Below are positions 6,791-13,773 of a stretch of 23,385 nucleotides of DNA, in pieces (within the stretch, counting starts at the first letter, position 1; every line of letters begins with the position of its first letter). The stretch comes from a virus. The DNA is taken from IMG/VR virus record IMGVR_UViG_3300017956_002049, positions 1 to 23,385 of that record; one strand, 5' to 3'. The position numbers were made by a program, and so were the translations under genes. A model generated the notes under the pieces. The model was not told the origin of the DNA, made no database searches, and saw only the letters and a program-made list of their open reading frames with translations.

Positions 6791-8038
6791 GTGAGTAAAC
6801 TATTTGATATCTTTGGTTTAGGTACAGGCAAGAAATTTTACTTACGTGACTTCAAAAATGCGTATCATTTCAGACCTGACGTAAACCCTGTACGACATAA
6901 GTTTCAGGGTTACGTCAACTTTATTTTCAATAGAGAAAGTCAATTATTCAGAGAGTTATATGCTGATCCTAGCGATGGCTCTAAAGAATTCCGTACCACT
7001 CTTAGTACTCTTGTACGCACAGCAGATTTGCCTGCTGTACAGTTTAATACTGAAGTTAAAAACGAATACAATCGTAAAAAAATAGTCAATCTGGGCGTAC
7101 AATATAACCCAGTAGGTATAACTGTTTACGATACTGTGGGTAATGAATGGCTACAAGTATTAATGAGATATTTTTCATACCATTATATGGATCCCAGAAA
7201 TAAATCTGGCACTCCTGGTGGTACAGGCGCTAGGGATATTGCAGGTGAAAGATCCAGGATAGGTGGTGCTGAAAATGTAAACGCTAATACATTTATGGCT
7301 GAAGATACTTGGGATAGTAACAGAGCAGGATATAATCCAAACGTGTCAGCAAACTTTTTTGAGCGTATAGATTATGTATTATATCATGGGAATAGAGGTG
7401 TACAGTATAGCATTATAAATCCGGTACTCACTAAATTTCAACCAGGTAGTATAGATTACAGCGACAGTGGTTTTATGGATTTTCAAATGGAATTTGAGTA
7501 CGAAAGTTTTACAACACATAATGTTCAAAACTTTGGTTTAAGTGCTGAAGATGTCGATAGATTTGAAAATGTTAGTGCTATGACAGGACCAGCATTTGCT
7601 GAGGCAGAGTTACCATTAAGCATGCAAGTACCAGACCCAGATTCAGATTCATCAGGACAAGAACTTAATATGCTTGGAAAAACATCCACATTAGGAGGTG
7701 AAGATTCTTATCGTAGTAGACAACCACAACCTACAGATGATGGGACACAAGAACAAGTAGACACTGGTGAAACAGATGAAGAAGGTAATCCAATTTATGA
7801 ACCTAAACCACCGGCAACAATTCCAGCAGTGTATGGTACAGCAGTAGATTTTGCATCAGCAGCTGCCGGTGACGGAAAATATGGTTTAGATGATCTAATA
7901 GGTGATGTAGCAGATAGTGCATTGACTGCACTAATACACGGAACATCAGTTAAAGACGCAGTTCTTGGTCAAGTTGTGGGTAGTACACTAACTATAGTTC
8001 AACAAGATCTAGAGGCTGATGGAGATGGAGATACGTAA
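6791..8038 (+). CDS. Tail tube-fold protein, possibly gp54-like tube initiator
   Basis: Encodes a 415-aa protein that starts with GTG at 6791 behind AGGGGA (6779-6784). Residues about 20-240 look like a phage tail-tube fold: FKNAYHFRPD, VNFIFN, TADLPAVQFNTEVKNEYNRKKIV (78-99), GVQYNPVGITVYDTVGNEW (102-120), a helix ending FSYHYMDP, and late strands VQYSIINPVLTKFQPG and MDFQMEFEYESF (229-240). T4 gp54, which joins baseplate and tube, has this fold and comparable length (about 320 aa). A second tube-like or tail-terminator role is also possible. Residues about 260-345 are acidic and low-complexity (Asp/Glu/Gln/Pro), likely disordered; the C-terminus is Ala/Gly/Asp-rich and ends ADGDGDT. Its stop overlaps the next start by 1 base (TAATG), implying translational coupling. 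Confidence 0.6.
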   Translation: MSKLFDIFGLGTGKKFYLRDFKNAYHFRPDVNPVRHKFQGYVNFIFNRESQLFRELYADPSDGSKEFRTTLSTLVRTADLPAVQFNTEVKNEYNRKKIVNLGVQYNPVGITVYDTVGNEWLQVLMRYFSYHYMDPRNKSGTPGGTGARDIAGERSRIGGAENVNANTFMAEDTWDSNRAGYNPNVSANFFERIDYVLYHGNRGVQYSIINPVLTKFQPGSIDYSDSGFMDFQMEFEYESFTTHNVQNFGLSAEDVDRFENVSAMTGPAFAEAELPLSMQVPDPDSDSSGQELNMLGKTSTLGGEDSYRSRQPQPTDDGTQEQVDTGETDEEGNPIYEPKPPATIPAVYGTAVDFASAAAGDGKYGLDDLIGDVADSALTALIHGTSVKDAVLGQVVGSTLTIVQQDLEADGDGDT

Positions 8039-8475
8039 TGCCTCAAAGTAGTATTACATTATACGATACGTTTGGTAATGAGGTAAAATATCGAATTACA
8101 CAGGACACTTTGGTTGCTTATCTGGAAAACTCCACTGTTAATTTTCCACTACCAGAAGCAAGTGCTGATCTACTAGGTAACCTAGCAGATATTAGCACAA
8201 TAGAACCCACACAATTAGAAGCAGTAAAATCCAGATTAGAAAAAGTGGGATTCAGTAAGCCCAAAGCAAAAACAATGGCAAGTGTTTTAATCAAAGTTGC
8301 TCAAACACAGGGCATCAGTCCAATGGAATATTTTGAGGTAAACCAAAACAGCCTTAAACTTGCAATAGATACTTATAAGACAATCAATCTTTTCCGTCCT
8401 GTTGGCAATCAAATTGGTTTAAATTCACCGATTAAAAATAGTAAAAGCCTATACGGAAAGATGATTAAACCATGA
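8038..8475 (+). CDS. Unknown small protein of the tail/head gene cluster
   Basis: I do not recognise this 145-aa protein. The N-terminus has a beta-like start (SSITLYDTFGNEVKYRI). The middle (residues about 50-110) is helical, with a KSRLEKVGFSKPKAKTMASVLIKVAQTQGISPMEYFEV stretch that could be a small helical bundle. The C-terminus is basic (SPIKNSKSLYGKMIKP). There is no membrane segment or signal peptide. It overlaps the upstream tube-like gene by 1 base (TAATG) and the downstream gp4 gene by 4 bases (ATGA). It is therefore almost certainly translated as part of this late operon. The context between a tube-fold protein and the head-completion nuclease suggests a minor virion or assembly role, which is inference only. 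Confidence 0.75.
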   Translation: MPQSSITLYDTFGNEVKYRITQDTLVAYLENSTVNFPLPEASADLLGNLADISTIEPTQLEAVKSRLEKVGFSKPKAKTMASVLIKVAQTQGISPMEYFEVNQNSLKLAIDTYKTINLFRPVGNQIGLNSPIKNSKSLYGKMIKP

Positions 8476-8939
8476 GTAAATTCCAGCAAGGCGAATACAT
8501 AGTTGAAAACAGACAAAAATACGTAGGAAGTAAATCTCCCTATTACCGTAGTAGTTGGGAATTGGCCTTTTGTCGTATGTGTGATCAACATCCTAACATT
8601 GTTAAGTGGGCAAGTGAAAATATTAAAATACCCTATCTAAACCCTTTAACAGGTAAACACACTGTATATGTTCCAGACTTTATGATACAATATATAGACC
8701 GTGACGGACGTGAACATGTTGAGCTTATAGAAATCAAGCCTAGCACACAAACTACCATGGAAAATGCCAGAGGAAAACGAGATCAGGCAAGTGTAATATT
8801 AAATGCAGCTAAATGGACAGCAGCACAAGAATGGTGCAAACGTAAAGGCATACGTTTTAAAGTTATAAATGAAGATCAAATATTCCAAACCAAGAAAAAA
8901 CGTAAACCCAAAGCTCGTATACCCAAGAAAAGAAAGTAA
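8472..8939 (+). CDS. 4: Head completion nuclease gp4
   Basis: Encodes the 155-aa homologue of T4 gp4 (150 aa), a protein needed late in head assembly with a PD-(D/E)XK nuclease fold, thought to trim DNA at the packaged head. The sequence shows YRSSWELAF (E30), PYLNPLTG, YVPDF (D69) and ELIEIKP (E87, K89). This is the E...PD...ExK arrangement of the fold, with the YRSSWE and PDF motifs typical of this family. The C-terminus is strongly basic (KKKRKPKARIPKKRK), suited to DNA contact. It overlaps the upstream unknown gene by 4 bases (ATGA). The first SGNH-like gene begins 2 bases after its stop. Assignment is strong; T4 gp4 is biochemically understood mainly through its mutant phenotype. Confidence 0.88.
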   Translation: MSKFQQGEYIVENRQKYVGSKSPYYRSSWELAFCRMCDQHPNIVKWASENIKIPYLNPLTGKHTVYVPDFMIQYIDRDGREHVELIEIKPSTQTTMENARGKRDQASVILNAAKWTAAQEWCKRKGIRFKVINEDQIFQTKKKRKPKARIPKKRK

Positions 8940-8941
8940 TT

Positions 8942-9799
8942 ATGAAAAAATTTACATTCTATGGTGATAGTTGGTTTTGGGGTTGGGGCATGATTCCATG
9001 CCGGGCTCCCAGATCTAAGACTTTACAAAAATATATGGGCAGCAACGATCCACGTTTTATAAATATGAACCGGTCAAACCCCGCTATCAATTATCAAGTC
9101 TTTACGGAGAATTATAATTGGTTAGGCCTTTATCTGGATTCCTTAGGATATGAATACACTGTGTTTAACCGTCCTGGCAGTGATTGGCCAGCGACAGCCG
9201 ATCAATTTGAAGATTCCATAAACAGAATTATAGAGGGGATAGATACTGCACCAGAATGGCATGTGATGTTTTATTCCTTACCAGTAAGAGATATAGATCT
9301 TGAAAGATTATTATTTTCTGGGAGAGAGATGGTTGCTGTACAAGAAGAACTAGACAATTTAAAAGATGAATATTTGTTAAAAATAGGTAGACTAGCACAG
9401 CAACATGATCAAAAAGTTATTATAGCAGGTGGACAAAGTGTGTTGCATAAAAAACATATCAACCGGTTACCGGCTGAATTACTAACACATGTACATCTTT
9501 TAACACCCTGTCTCAGTACTGCCGCTTCTACACCTACTGACAAGCCTATCCCAGATAGTCCTAAGTATGGTGAATTCAAACTTGCTGGATTTGTTATGAA
9601 AGAAGAACTGCAACACGCACATCCTAGTATTATTAGTAAGTTACATGCCGATACTAAACAACATAAGATCTCCGATGAAAGCGGCATATCAAACGTTGAA
9701 AACTGGATGAACTTTTATCCAGATTCCGGACATTTAGGTCCAATTGGCCATTTTAGGTTTCTTGATATGCTGTTGAAATATATCGAAGACCATAAATAG
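8942..9799 (+). CDS. SGNH/GDSL hydrolase-like protein A
   Basis: Encodes a 285-aa SGNH-fold protein. Block I is FYGDSWFWGWG with the candidate nucleophile Ser10 directly after Asp9. A block II-like NRPGSDW provides Asn/Gly oxyanion-hole candidates, and a C-terminal DSGHLGPIGHFRFLD gives Asp261 and His264 in the D-x-x-H spacing of the family. The usual block III GxND is not clear (FYSLPVRD sits there), so activity is not certain. No signal peptide is seen. Family members are esterases, lipases or carbohydrate deacetylases. A role in deacetylating host surface glycans or modifying phage or host sugars is inference. It begins 2 bases after gp4 with a weak AGAAAG site, and its stop overlaps a late box serving gp16. 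Two further SGNH-like genes lie nearby. SGNH membership is likely; the substrate is unknown. Confidence 0.75.
   Translation: MKKFTFYGDSWFWGWGMIPCRAPRSKTLQKYMGSNDPRFINMNRSNPAINYQVFTENYNWLGLYLDSLGYEYTVFNRPGSDWPATADQFEDSINRIIEGIDTAPEWHVMFYSLPVRDIDLERLLFSGREMVAVQEELDNLKDEYLLKIGRLAQQHDQKVIIAGGQSVLHKKHINRLPAELLTHVHLLTPCLSTAASTPTDKPIPDSPKYGEFKLAGFVMKEELQHAHPSIISKLHADTKQHKISDESGISNVENWMNFYPDSGHLGPIGHFRFLDMLLKYIEDHK
9791..9798 (+). promoter_or_regulatory. T4-type late promoter box for gp16, leaderless geometry
   Basis: CATAAATA at 9791-9798 overlaps the stop codon of SGNH gene A. Exactly 5 bases separate it from the gp16 ATG at 9804, the same spacing as at 1615. The predicted RNA start coincides with the ATG, and no Shine-Dalgarno sequence is present. 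Confidence 0.55.
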
Positions 9800-9803
9800 T
9801 TTT

Positions 9804-10289
9804 ATGACTCGTAAACTAGAAGAAGAATTCAATCTACCACATCTGGATGAGATGAATGATACCGATCCAGCAGAACCTATTGACCCCAAACAGCAGATAG
9901 CAGAGATTGAGGAAGCACTTAGTTTAAGTGATAAAATTAATTCTGCACTCAGTCAGGTTCGCAGTATGGATTCACATGATAGTGAAATGGACGATATTGC
10001 TCAACAAGCAATTGAAAGTTATGAACAACTAATGAGTTTGGGTATGAACATGACTGACATGGCAGCCGGTCCTGTGTTTAACAATGCAGCCCAAATGTTA
10101 AAGATTGCACTGGAAGCCAAAGACAGCAAAACTACACGCAAATTAAAACAAATTGATCTCATGTTGAAAAAAGCCAGAGTAGATCAAGCAGAAAAGAAAC
10201 TCACTGGCGGTGATGAAATTGAAAATGTAGAATCCAGACCACTTGATCGTAACGAATTGTTAAAAATACTTAGTGCCAAGGACGATTAA
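9804..10289 (+). CDS. 16: Terminase small subunit gp16
   Basis: Encodes a 161-aa, mostly helical acidic protein that matches the size of T4 gp16 (164 aa), the small terminase subunit that recognises DNA and stimulates the packaging motor. The N-terminus is acidic and likely disordered. It is followed by a helix around residues 30-55 (QQIAEIEEALSLSDKINSALSQV). Residues about 60-130 form two long helices (IAQQAIESYEQLMSLGMNM, then FNNAAQMLKIALEAKDSKTTRKLKQIDLMLKKARVDQAEKK), resembling the central antiparallel coiled coil of this family. The C-terminus (RPLDRNELLKIL) is a short conserved-looking helix that could contact gp17 or DNA. The start ATG lies directly behind a late box with no ribosome-binding site. 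The stop overlaps the next start by 1 base. Assignment rests on size, helix pattern and neighbourhood, so it is good but not certain. Confidence 0.75.
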   Translation: MTRKLEEEFNLPHLDEMNDTDPAEPIDPKQQIAEIEEALSLSDKINSALSQVRSMDSHDSEMDDIAQQAIESYEQLMSLGMNMTDMAAGPVFNNAAQMLKIALEAKDSKTTRKLKQIDLMLKKARVDQAEKKLTGGDEIENVESRPLDRNELLKILSAKDD

Positions 10290-11044
10290 TGAACATCCTT
10301 ATTGCGGGCGACAGTTATGGTGTGCCTAGCAGTCACATCAATACAGAAATGTTGCAATGGTGGAATAACGTAGATAAATCTAACTCACCAGCAGAAAACC
10401 ATATACACTGTTTTTTAGAAAAAGATCATGTTGTTAACAACATATCTATTTCTGGCACTAGTGCAAAATCCAGCATTTCTAAATTGAGTACGTGGCTAAT
10501 ACGTAAGCACGACATCGAAATTACATATTCAACTCATCATTCCTTGGGCATTAATAAAAATCCTGATATCAAGTATGATTTGTTGATATACTTTCAGCCA
10601 CCCATAATGAGAGATTTCCATACCTTTGACAACTCAAACACAGTACGTAGGCAGATGTTAGAAACAGCACATGGTATATATAAAGATATAGCCTTATTGT
10701 GTGAAAAATCAAACATACCAAATATTGCATTGATTGGGGGTGCTGGCCGCGTTTATCCATTCCACACAGAATATCTAAGTCCGCAATATTACAAGGAGGA
10801 TTGGAAGGCAGAAATATTAGGTTGGCCCGAGCCGTTTTACGCTCAAACATTAGGCGGATTACCCACATATGAACAACTTGTAGAAAAAAATACTAGCACA
10901 GAATTTATAACAGACTTAATGAATAATCATTACTATGTAATTAATGCAATGGCAGAATCAGATAGATTTCCTGATAATGCTCATCCTGATGCACTAGCAC
11001 ACGAGCAATTATACCTAGAACTTAAACATAAATTTAATCTTTAA
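10289..11044 (+). CDS. SGNH/GDSL hydrolase-like protein B
   Basis: Encodes a 251-aa SGNH-like protein. Block I is IAGDSYGVPSS with Ser9 after Asp8. A block II-like NISISGTSAKSS follows, and the C-terminal FPDNAHPDALAH gives Asp229 and His232 in D-x-x-H spacing. The middle has LLIYFQPPIMRDF where block III would be, again without a clear GxND, and a later strand IALIGGAGRV. No signal peptide or membrane segment is visible. Its start overlaps the gp16 stop by 1 base (TAATG), so it is translationally coupled to the small terminase subunit, which is unusual for an esterase-type enzyme. A late box lies just after its stop. It is diverged from SGNH genes A and C, sharing mainly the catalytic blocks. 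SGNH membership is likely; substrate and activity are unknown. Confidence 0.75.
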   Translation: MNILIAGDSYGVPSSHINTEMLQWWNNVDKSNSPAENHIHCFLEKDHVVNNISISGTSAKSSISKLSTWLIRKHDIEITYSTHHSLGINKNPDIKYDLLIYFQPPIMRDFHTFDNSNTVRRQMLETAHGIYKDIALLCEKSNIPNIALIGGAGRVYPFHTEYLSPQYYKEDWKAEILGWPEPFYAQTLGGLPTYEQLVEKNTSTEFITDLMNNHYYVINAMAESDRFPDNAHPDALAHEQLYLELKHKFNL

Positions 11045-11048
11045 ATCC

Positions 11049-11056
11049 GATAAATA
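11049..11056 (+). promoter_or_regulatory. T4-type late promoter box
   Basis: GATAAATA at 11049-11056. The predicted start near 11062 gives a leader of about 19 bases with AGGAG at 11066-11070, 10 bases before the ATG at 11081. Confidence 0.7.
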
Positions 11057-11080
11057 AGTGTAACTAGGAGATAATCTATC

Positions 11081-11776
11081 ATGCAATTTAAAGAATATTT
11101 AACTGAGAGTTTCAAGAAAGAATACTCGTTCCGTGTGAAAATTGCTGCAGACTGCAACGCAGGACACATGGACGTTATTGAATCTTGCTTACAAAAGTAT
11201 AATTTGGTTAGTGCTGCCCCATTCAAACGCACACCAATCCAGGAAAATCCAATGGAGTTTGCCCGTGTTAAGGGTGTCAAACTTATTTCAGAAGTTTGCA
11301 GTACTGACATTGTATTAAAGTATCCTGCAAACCCACGTATTTTAGAAGTATGGTTAGCAGTTAACCTGGGTGTCGATCATGAACGTGTATTATGTTATGG
11401 CATTAACGAGCCACGCCGTATGGAATCAGAGCATGCTGAAGAACGTACTGCAAGAAACAAAGACCGCCAAGAGAATCCAGAAGAAGCAGAATTACTAAAT
11501 GACGATCAAGCACATTATGAAAATGAGCTTGCAGAAGCAGAAGATAATGTAGATTCACTTTATGGTGAAGGATACAATGCAAAATTCCTAGCAGAGTTAG
11601 ACAAAATTAAAGCCGAAAAAGGCGCAGATTATTTCCGTAATTACCCTACAAAAGATGAACTAATGGGTGATAACTTACGTCCTATGTTTGATGATTTAAC
11701 CAATGGTGCAAACATGGGTAAAGGCCAAGAAAGCAAAGAGGTTACCAGGATCTCACAATCAGGAGTAAACACATAA
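11081..11776 (+). CDS. Unknown late protein, possible virion component
   Basis: I do not recognise a named family in this 231-aa protein. The N-terminal half (residues 1-110) looks like a compact alpha/beta domain: MQFKEYLTESFKKEYSFRVKIAADC, a helix MDVIESCLQKYNLV, KRTPIQENPMEFARVKGVKLI, then strands CSTDIVLKYPA and a helix ILEVWLAVNLGV, with VLCYGINEP closing it. The second half is acidic and helical, ending in Gly/Asn/Ser-rich sequence that is probably flexible. The FKEYLTE-type N-terminus resembles starts I associate with marine T4-like structural or prohead proteins, but that is a weak clue. Its own late box and strong AGGAG imply abundant late expression. It overlaps the next gene by 1 base (TAATG), so both are probably made together. 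Confidence 0.75.
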   Translation: MQFKEYLTESFKKEYSFRVKIAADCNAGHMDVIESCLQKYNLVSAAPFKRTPIQENPMEFARVKGVKLISEVCSTDIVLKYPANPRILEVWLAVNLGVDHERVLCYGINEPRRMESEHAEERTARNKDRQENPEEAELLNDDQAHYENELAEAEDNVDSLYGEGYNAKFLAELDKIKAEKGADYFRNYPTKDELMGDNLRPMFDDLTNGANMGKGQESKEVTRISQSGVNT

Positions 11777-12861
11777 TGAACAGCATGAGAGATCTTCTAG
11801 ATTTAATGAATCGTGCTATAGCAGAAGGCTCTGGAGAAGAACATCATTGCCATGCATGTAGTGGTAAAGGCCACAAGCCGGCGGCAGGCGGCATGGATCG
11901 TGACTGTGACGAATGTGATGGTACAGGTATTGCAAAAGAATACCAAGATGAAAGTTCAGAAGGTGGTCCAACTCCAAGTCAAATGAGTGACGAAGACCTA
12001 GCAGATTACATTGGTGCTAGTGTGGAAGAAGTTCGTGCAGATCGTGAAGCGGCAGAGGAAGCGGCAGACGATAAGAGCAGAGACCATATGCACGAAGGTG
12101 ATTTTGAACCAATCGAAGAAATTCTAGAGCGTGAAGATAGTATGGTTATTGGCGCAGAGGACGGCCAGTTATACTTGTTTAATGACGAGCGTGAAATGGT
12201 ATTGTTAGGCAGTACACCAGAACAAGTTGCAGATGGTATGAAAAAACATGGTTATCATGCTGGCATGGAATTGTATGGTTCTAGTTCAATGGACTTTTCA
12301 GACGAAGAAGGTTTTGATAGAAGTTATGATGCAAACGATTTATTAGATGATGCACTAGAAATTTTGCATAGTAAAAATGAAGATATCAACAAAGCAAATG
12401 ATTTTGAAGATGATATCAAACAAAAAGAACCATGTCCACAATGTGGTAGTGCAGATTGTACCTGTCCTCCTGGCGAATGTGATTGTACACCAGTAAACGA
12501 AAGTTATCCTTTTGGTGTAGTTGCACAACAAGATCAGGATTCAGAGTCAATTAATTACACTAAAACCAAGAAAGTTGGTGACTCCACTTTAACGATTAGT
12601 GCAAATGCAAAAAGTTTAGAAGAACTACAAGAGTTGTTGCAGATGGCTGGACTAAATCCAGAAAAAGCGTCAGACTATGTAGACCCTTATGACAAAGACA
12701 GTGACGAAGTTTGTGACTGTTGCGGTAAAGACATTGTAGATGGTTCTTGTGGTTGTGATGATCATGATCATCCTGAAGAGCCAAAAATGCTTTCTTACAG
12801 CACAGATAAGAAAGCAATAGTAGATATGTTAAAAGCAAAATTAGCACAAAAACTACAATAA
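11776..12861 (+). CDS. Unknown acidic protein with DnaJ-like and other cysteine clusters
   Basis: Encodes a 361-aa, strongly acidic protein that I cannot assign to a named family. Residues 25-52 read CHACSGKG...CDECDGTG, a pair of CxxCxGxG motifs like half of a DnaJ zinc-finger domain, which would bind one zinc ion. Two further cysteine groups follow: C220, C223, C228, C230, C235 and C237, and C313, C315, C316, C325 and C327 next to a His/Asp-rich DDHDHPEE. Between them, residues about 262-297 form a small domain (STLTISANAKSLEELQELLQMAGL). No J-domain is present, so it is not a DnaJ chaperone. It is coupled to the previous gene by a TAATG overlap, and an AGGAG lies 10 bases before its start. 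A hairpin follows. It may be a zinc-binding scaffold, assembly or internal head protein; this is inference. Confidence 0.8.
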   Translation: MNSMRDLLDLMNRAIAEGSGEEHHCHACSGKGHKPAAGGMDRDCDECDGTGIAKEYQDESSEGGPTPSQMSDEDLADYIGASVEEVRADREAAEEAADDKSRDHMHEGDFEPIEEILEREDSMVIGAEDGQLYLFNDEREMVLLGSTPEQVADGMKKHGYHAGMELYGSSSMDFSDEEGFDRSYDANDLLDDALEILHSKNEDINKANDFEDDIKQKEPCPQCGSADCTCPPGECDCTPVNESYPFGVVAQQDQDSESINYTKTKKVGDSTLTISANAKSLEELQELLQMAGLNPEKASDYVDPYDKDSDEVCDCCGKDIVDGSCGCDDHDHPEEPKMLSYSTDKKAIVDMLKAKLAQKLQ

Positions 12862-12882
12862 TTAATATGTACTCATATCAGA

Positions 12883-12904
12883 ATGGCTCCTAGGAGCCAT
12901 TTTC
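12883..12904 (+). terminator. Hairpin, probable weak terminator
   Basis: ATGGCTC (12883-12889) pairs with GAGCCAT (12894-12900) around a CTAG loop, followed by only a short T run. It lies between the cysteine-rich gene and the late box of SGNH gene C. It may also be a processing or stabilising hairpin. Confidence 0.6.
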
Positions 12905-12908
12905 TGTC

Positions 12909-12916
12909 TATAAATA
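12909..12916 (+). promoter_or_regulatory. T4-type late promoter box for SGNH gene C, near-leaderless geometry
   Basis: TATAAATA at 12909-12916 is a perfect match to the T4 late box. The ATG at 12923 follows after 6 bases, so the RNA would start within a base of the initiation codon. The only AGGAG nearby (12892-12896) is inside the upstream hairpin and too far away to serve it. Confidence 0.7.
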
Positions 12917-12922
12917 TGCAAT

Positions 12923-13765
12923 ATGCGTGATCTGTTTATAAATGGTACAAGTATTGCCTCTGGTTGGAGTCAGGGGTATAAACCTGATCCTAATAATTAC
13001 AGTTGGGCAAACTACTTTGCTAATCTTATAAACAGTGAAAACATGTGGAACGTATCATATGTTTCCAAGCCCATACAGGTCACTATAGAACACACTATTG
13101 GTTTTTGTGAGCAATACTATGAAAAGTATGGTACTTACGAAAATTTATTAGCAATGGTCGAATTGTTACTACCACAAAATGTAAAGTGGCCCAGTGTGTC
13201 TTTTAAAAACAAAGAAATCAGCGATGTTATATCACCTGTTGTAGTGTTTAAAAATAAAGAAGGCATAGCAAACACCGACACTTACAGTGACATAGGGACT
13301 ATGTTTATCAGGCACAAGGCACAAATCGATTACCTATCTCAACAAAGTCATTTTGAATATGTGCCTCATTCAGAAGTAGACAGTATTGATTATGAAATAC
13401 ATGCACATAAATTACAAACATATTATGCAGATAACAAGACATTATTAGCCAAAAGACTACATGAAGCAAACCAGGAAATTAATTTTTTACACGAGTGGTT
13501 AACAACCAGGAACATAAATTACCTGATGTTTTGGGGGTGCGGTATAGGAAATCAGTTTCATAAAATTGTAGACCGTTCTATCTCTACACATAATCGTTTA
13601 ATACCCATGCAGAAATTTACTTGTTTTAGCAAGGCAATTGAGTGGTCGGTTAAGCCAGACGGCTATCATCCGGATCAGACGGGACATAAAAAAATAGCAG
13701 ACTATTTGTTTTCTGAATTAATGGATAGATCACAAGCAGTCAGCATGCTTAAAAAAATAAACTAA
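12923..13765 (+). CDS. SGNH-like protein C (variant catalytic block I)
   Basis: Encodes a 280-aa protein with SGNH-like ends. Block I reads FINGTSIASGW, with Ser10 preceded by Thr instead of the usual Asp. The C-terminal block V is DGYHPDQTGHKKIADYLF, giving Asp246 and His249 in D-x-x-H spacing. The long middle, including a helix KLQTYYADNKTLLAKRLHEANQEINFLHEWL and a strand INYLMFWGCG, has no clear GxND block III. No signal peptide or membrane segment is seen. It has its own late box 6 bases before the ATG and no usable ribosome-binding site. The gp17 start is 8 bases after its stop, and the gp17 late-like box overlaps that stop. Because of the GTS variant it may have lost or changed activity. 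It is the most diverged of the three SGNH-like genes. Confidence 0.65.
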   Translation: MRDLFINGTSIASGWSQGYKPDPNNYSWANYFANLINSENMWNVSYVSKPIQVTIEHTIGFCEQYYEKYGTYENLLAMVELLLPQNVKWPSVSFKNKEISDVISPVVVFKNKEGIANTDTYSDIGTMFIRHKAQIDYLSQQSHFEYVPHSEVDSIDYEIHAHKLQTYYADNKTLLAKRLHEANQEINFLHEWLTTRNINYLMFWGCGIGNQFHKIVDRSISTHNRLIPMQKFTCFSKAIEWSVKPDGYHPDQTGHKKIADYLFSELMDRSQAVSMLKKIN

Positions 13766-13768
13766 ATA
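13761..13768 (+). promoter_or_regulatory. Variant late promoter box for gp17, leaderless geometry
   Basis: ACTAAATA at 13761-13768 differs from NATAAATA at one position. It overlaps the stop of SGNH gene C, and exactly 5 bases separate it from the gp17 ATG, the same spacing as at 1615 and 9791. No Shine-Dalgarno sequence precedes the start. Confidence 0.45.
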
Positions 13769-13773
13769 CTTTT

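Noticed and set aside
9058-9065. TATAAATA inside SGNH gene A.
   Set aside because: A perfect late-box match, but no gene start follows on the same strand within a useful distance; AT-rich coding sequence can produce it by chance.
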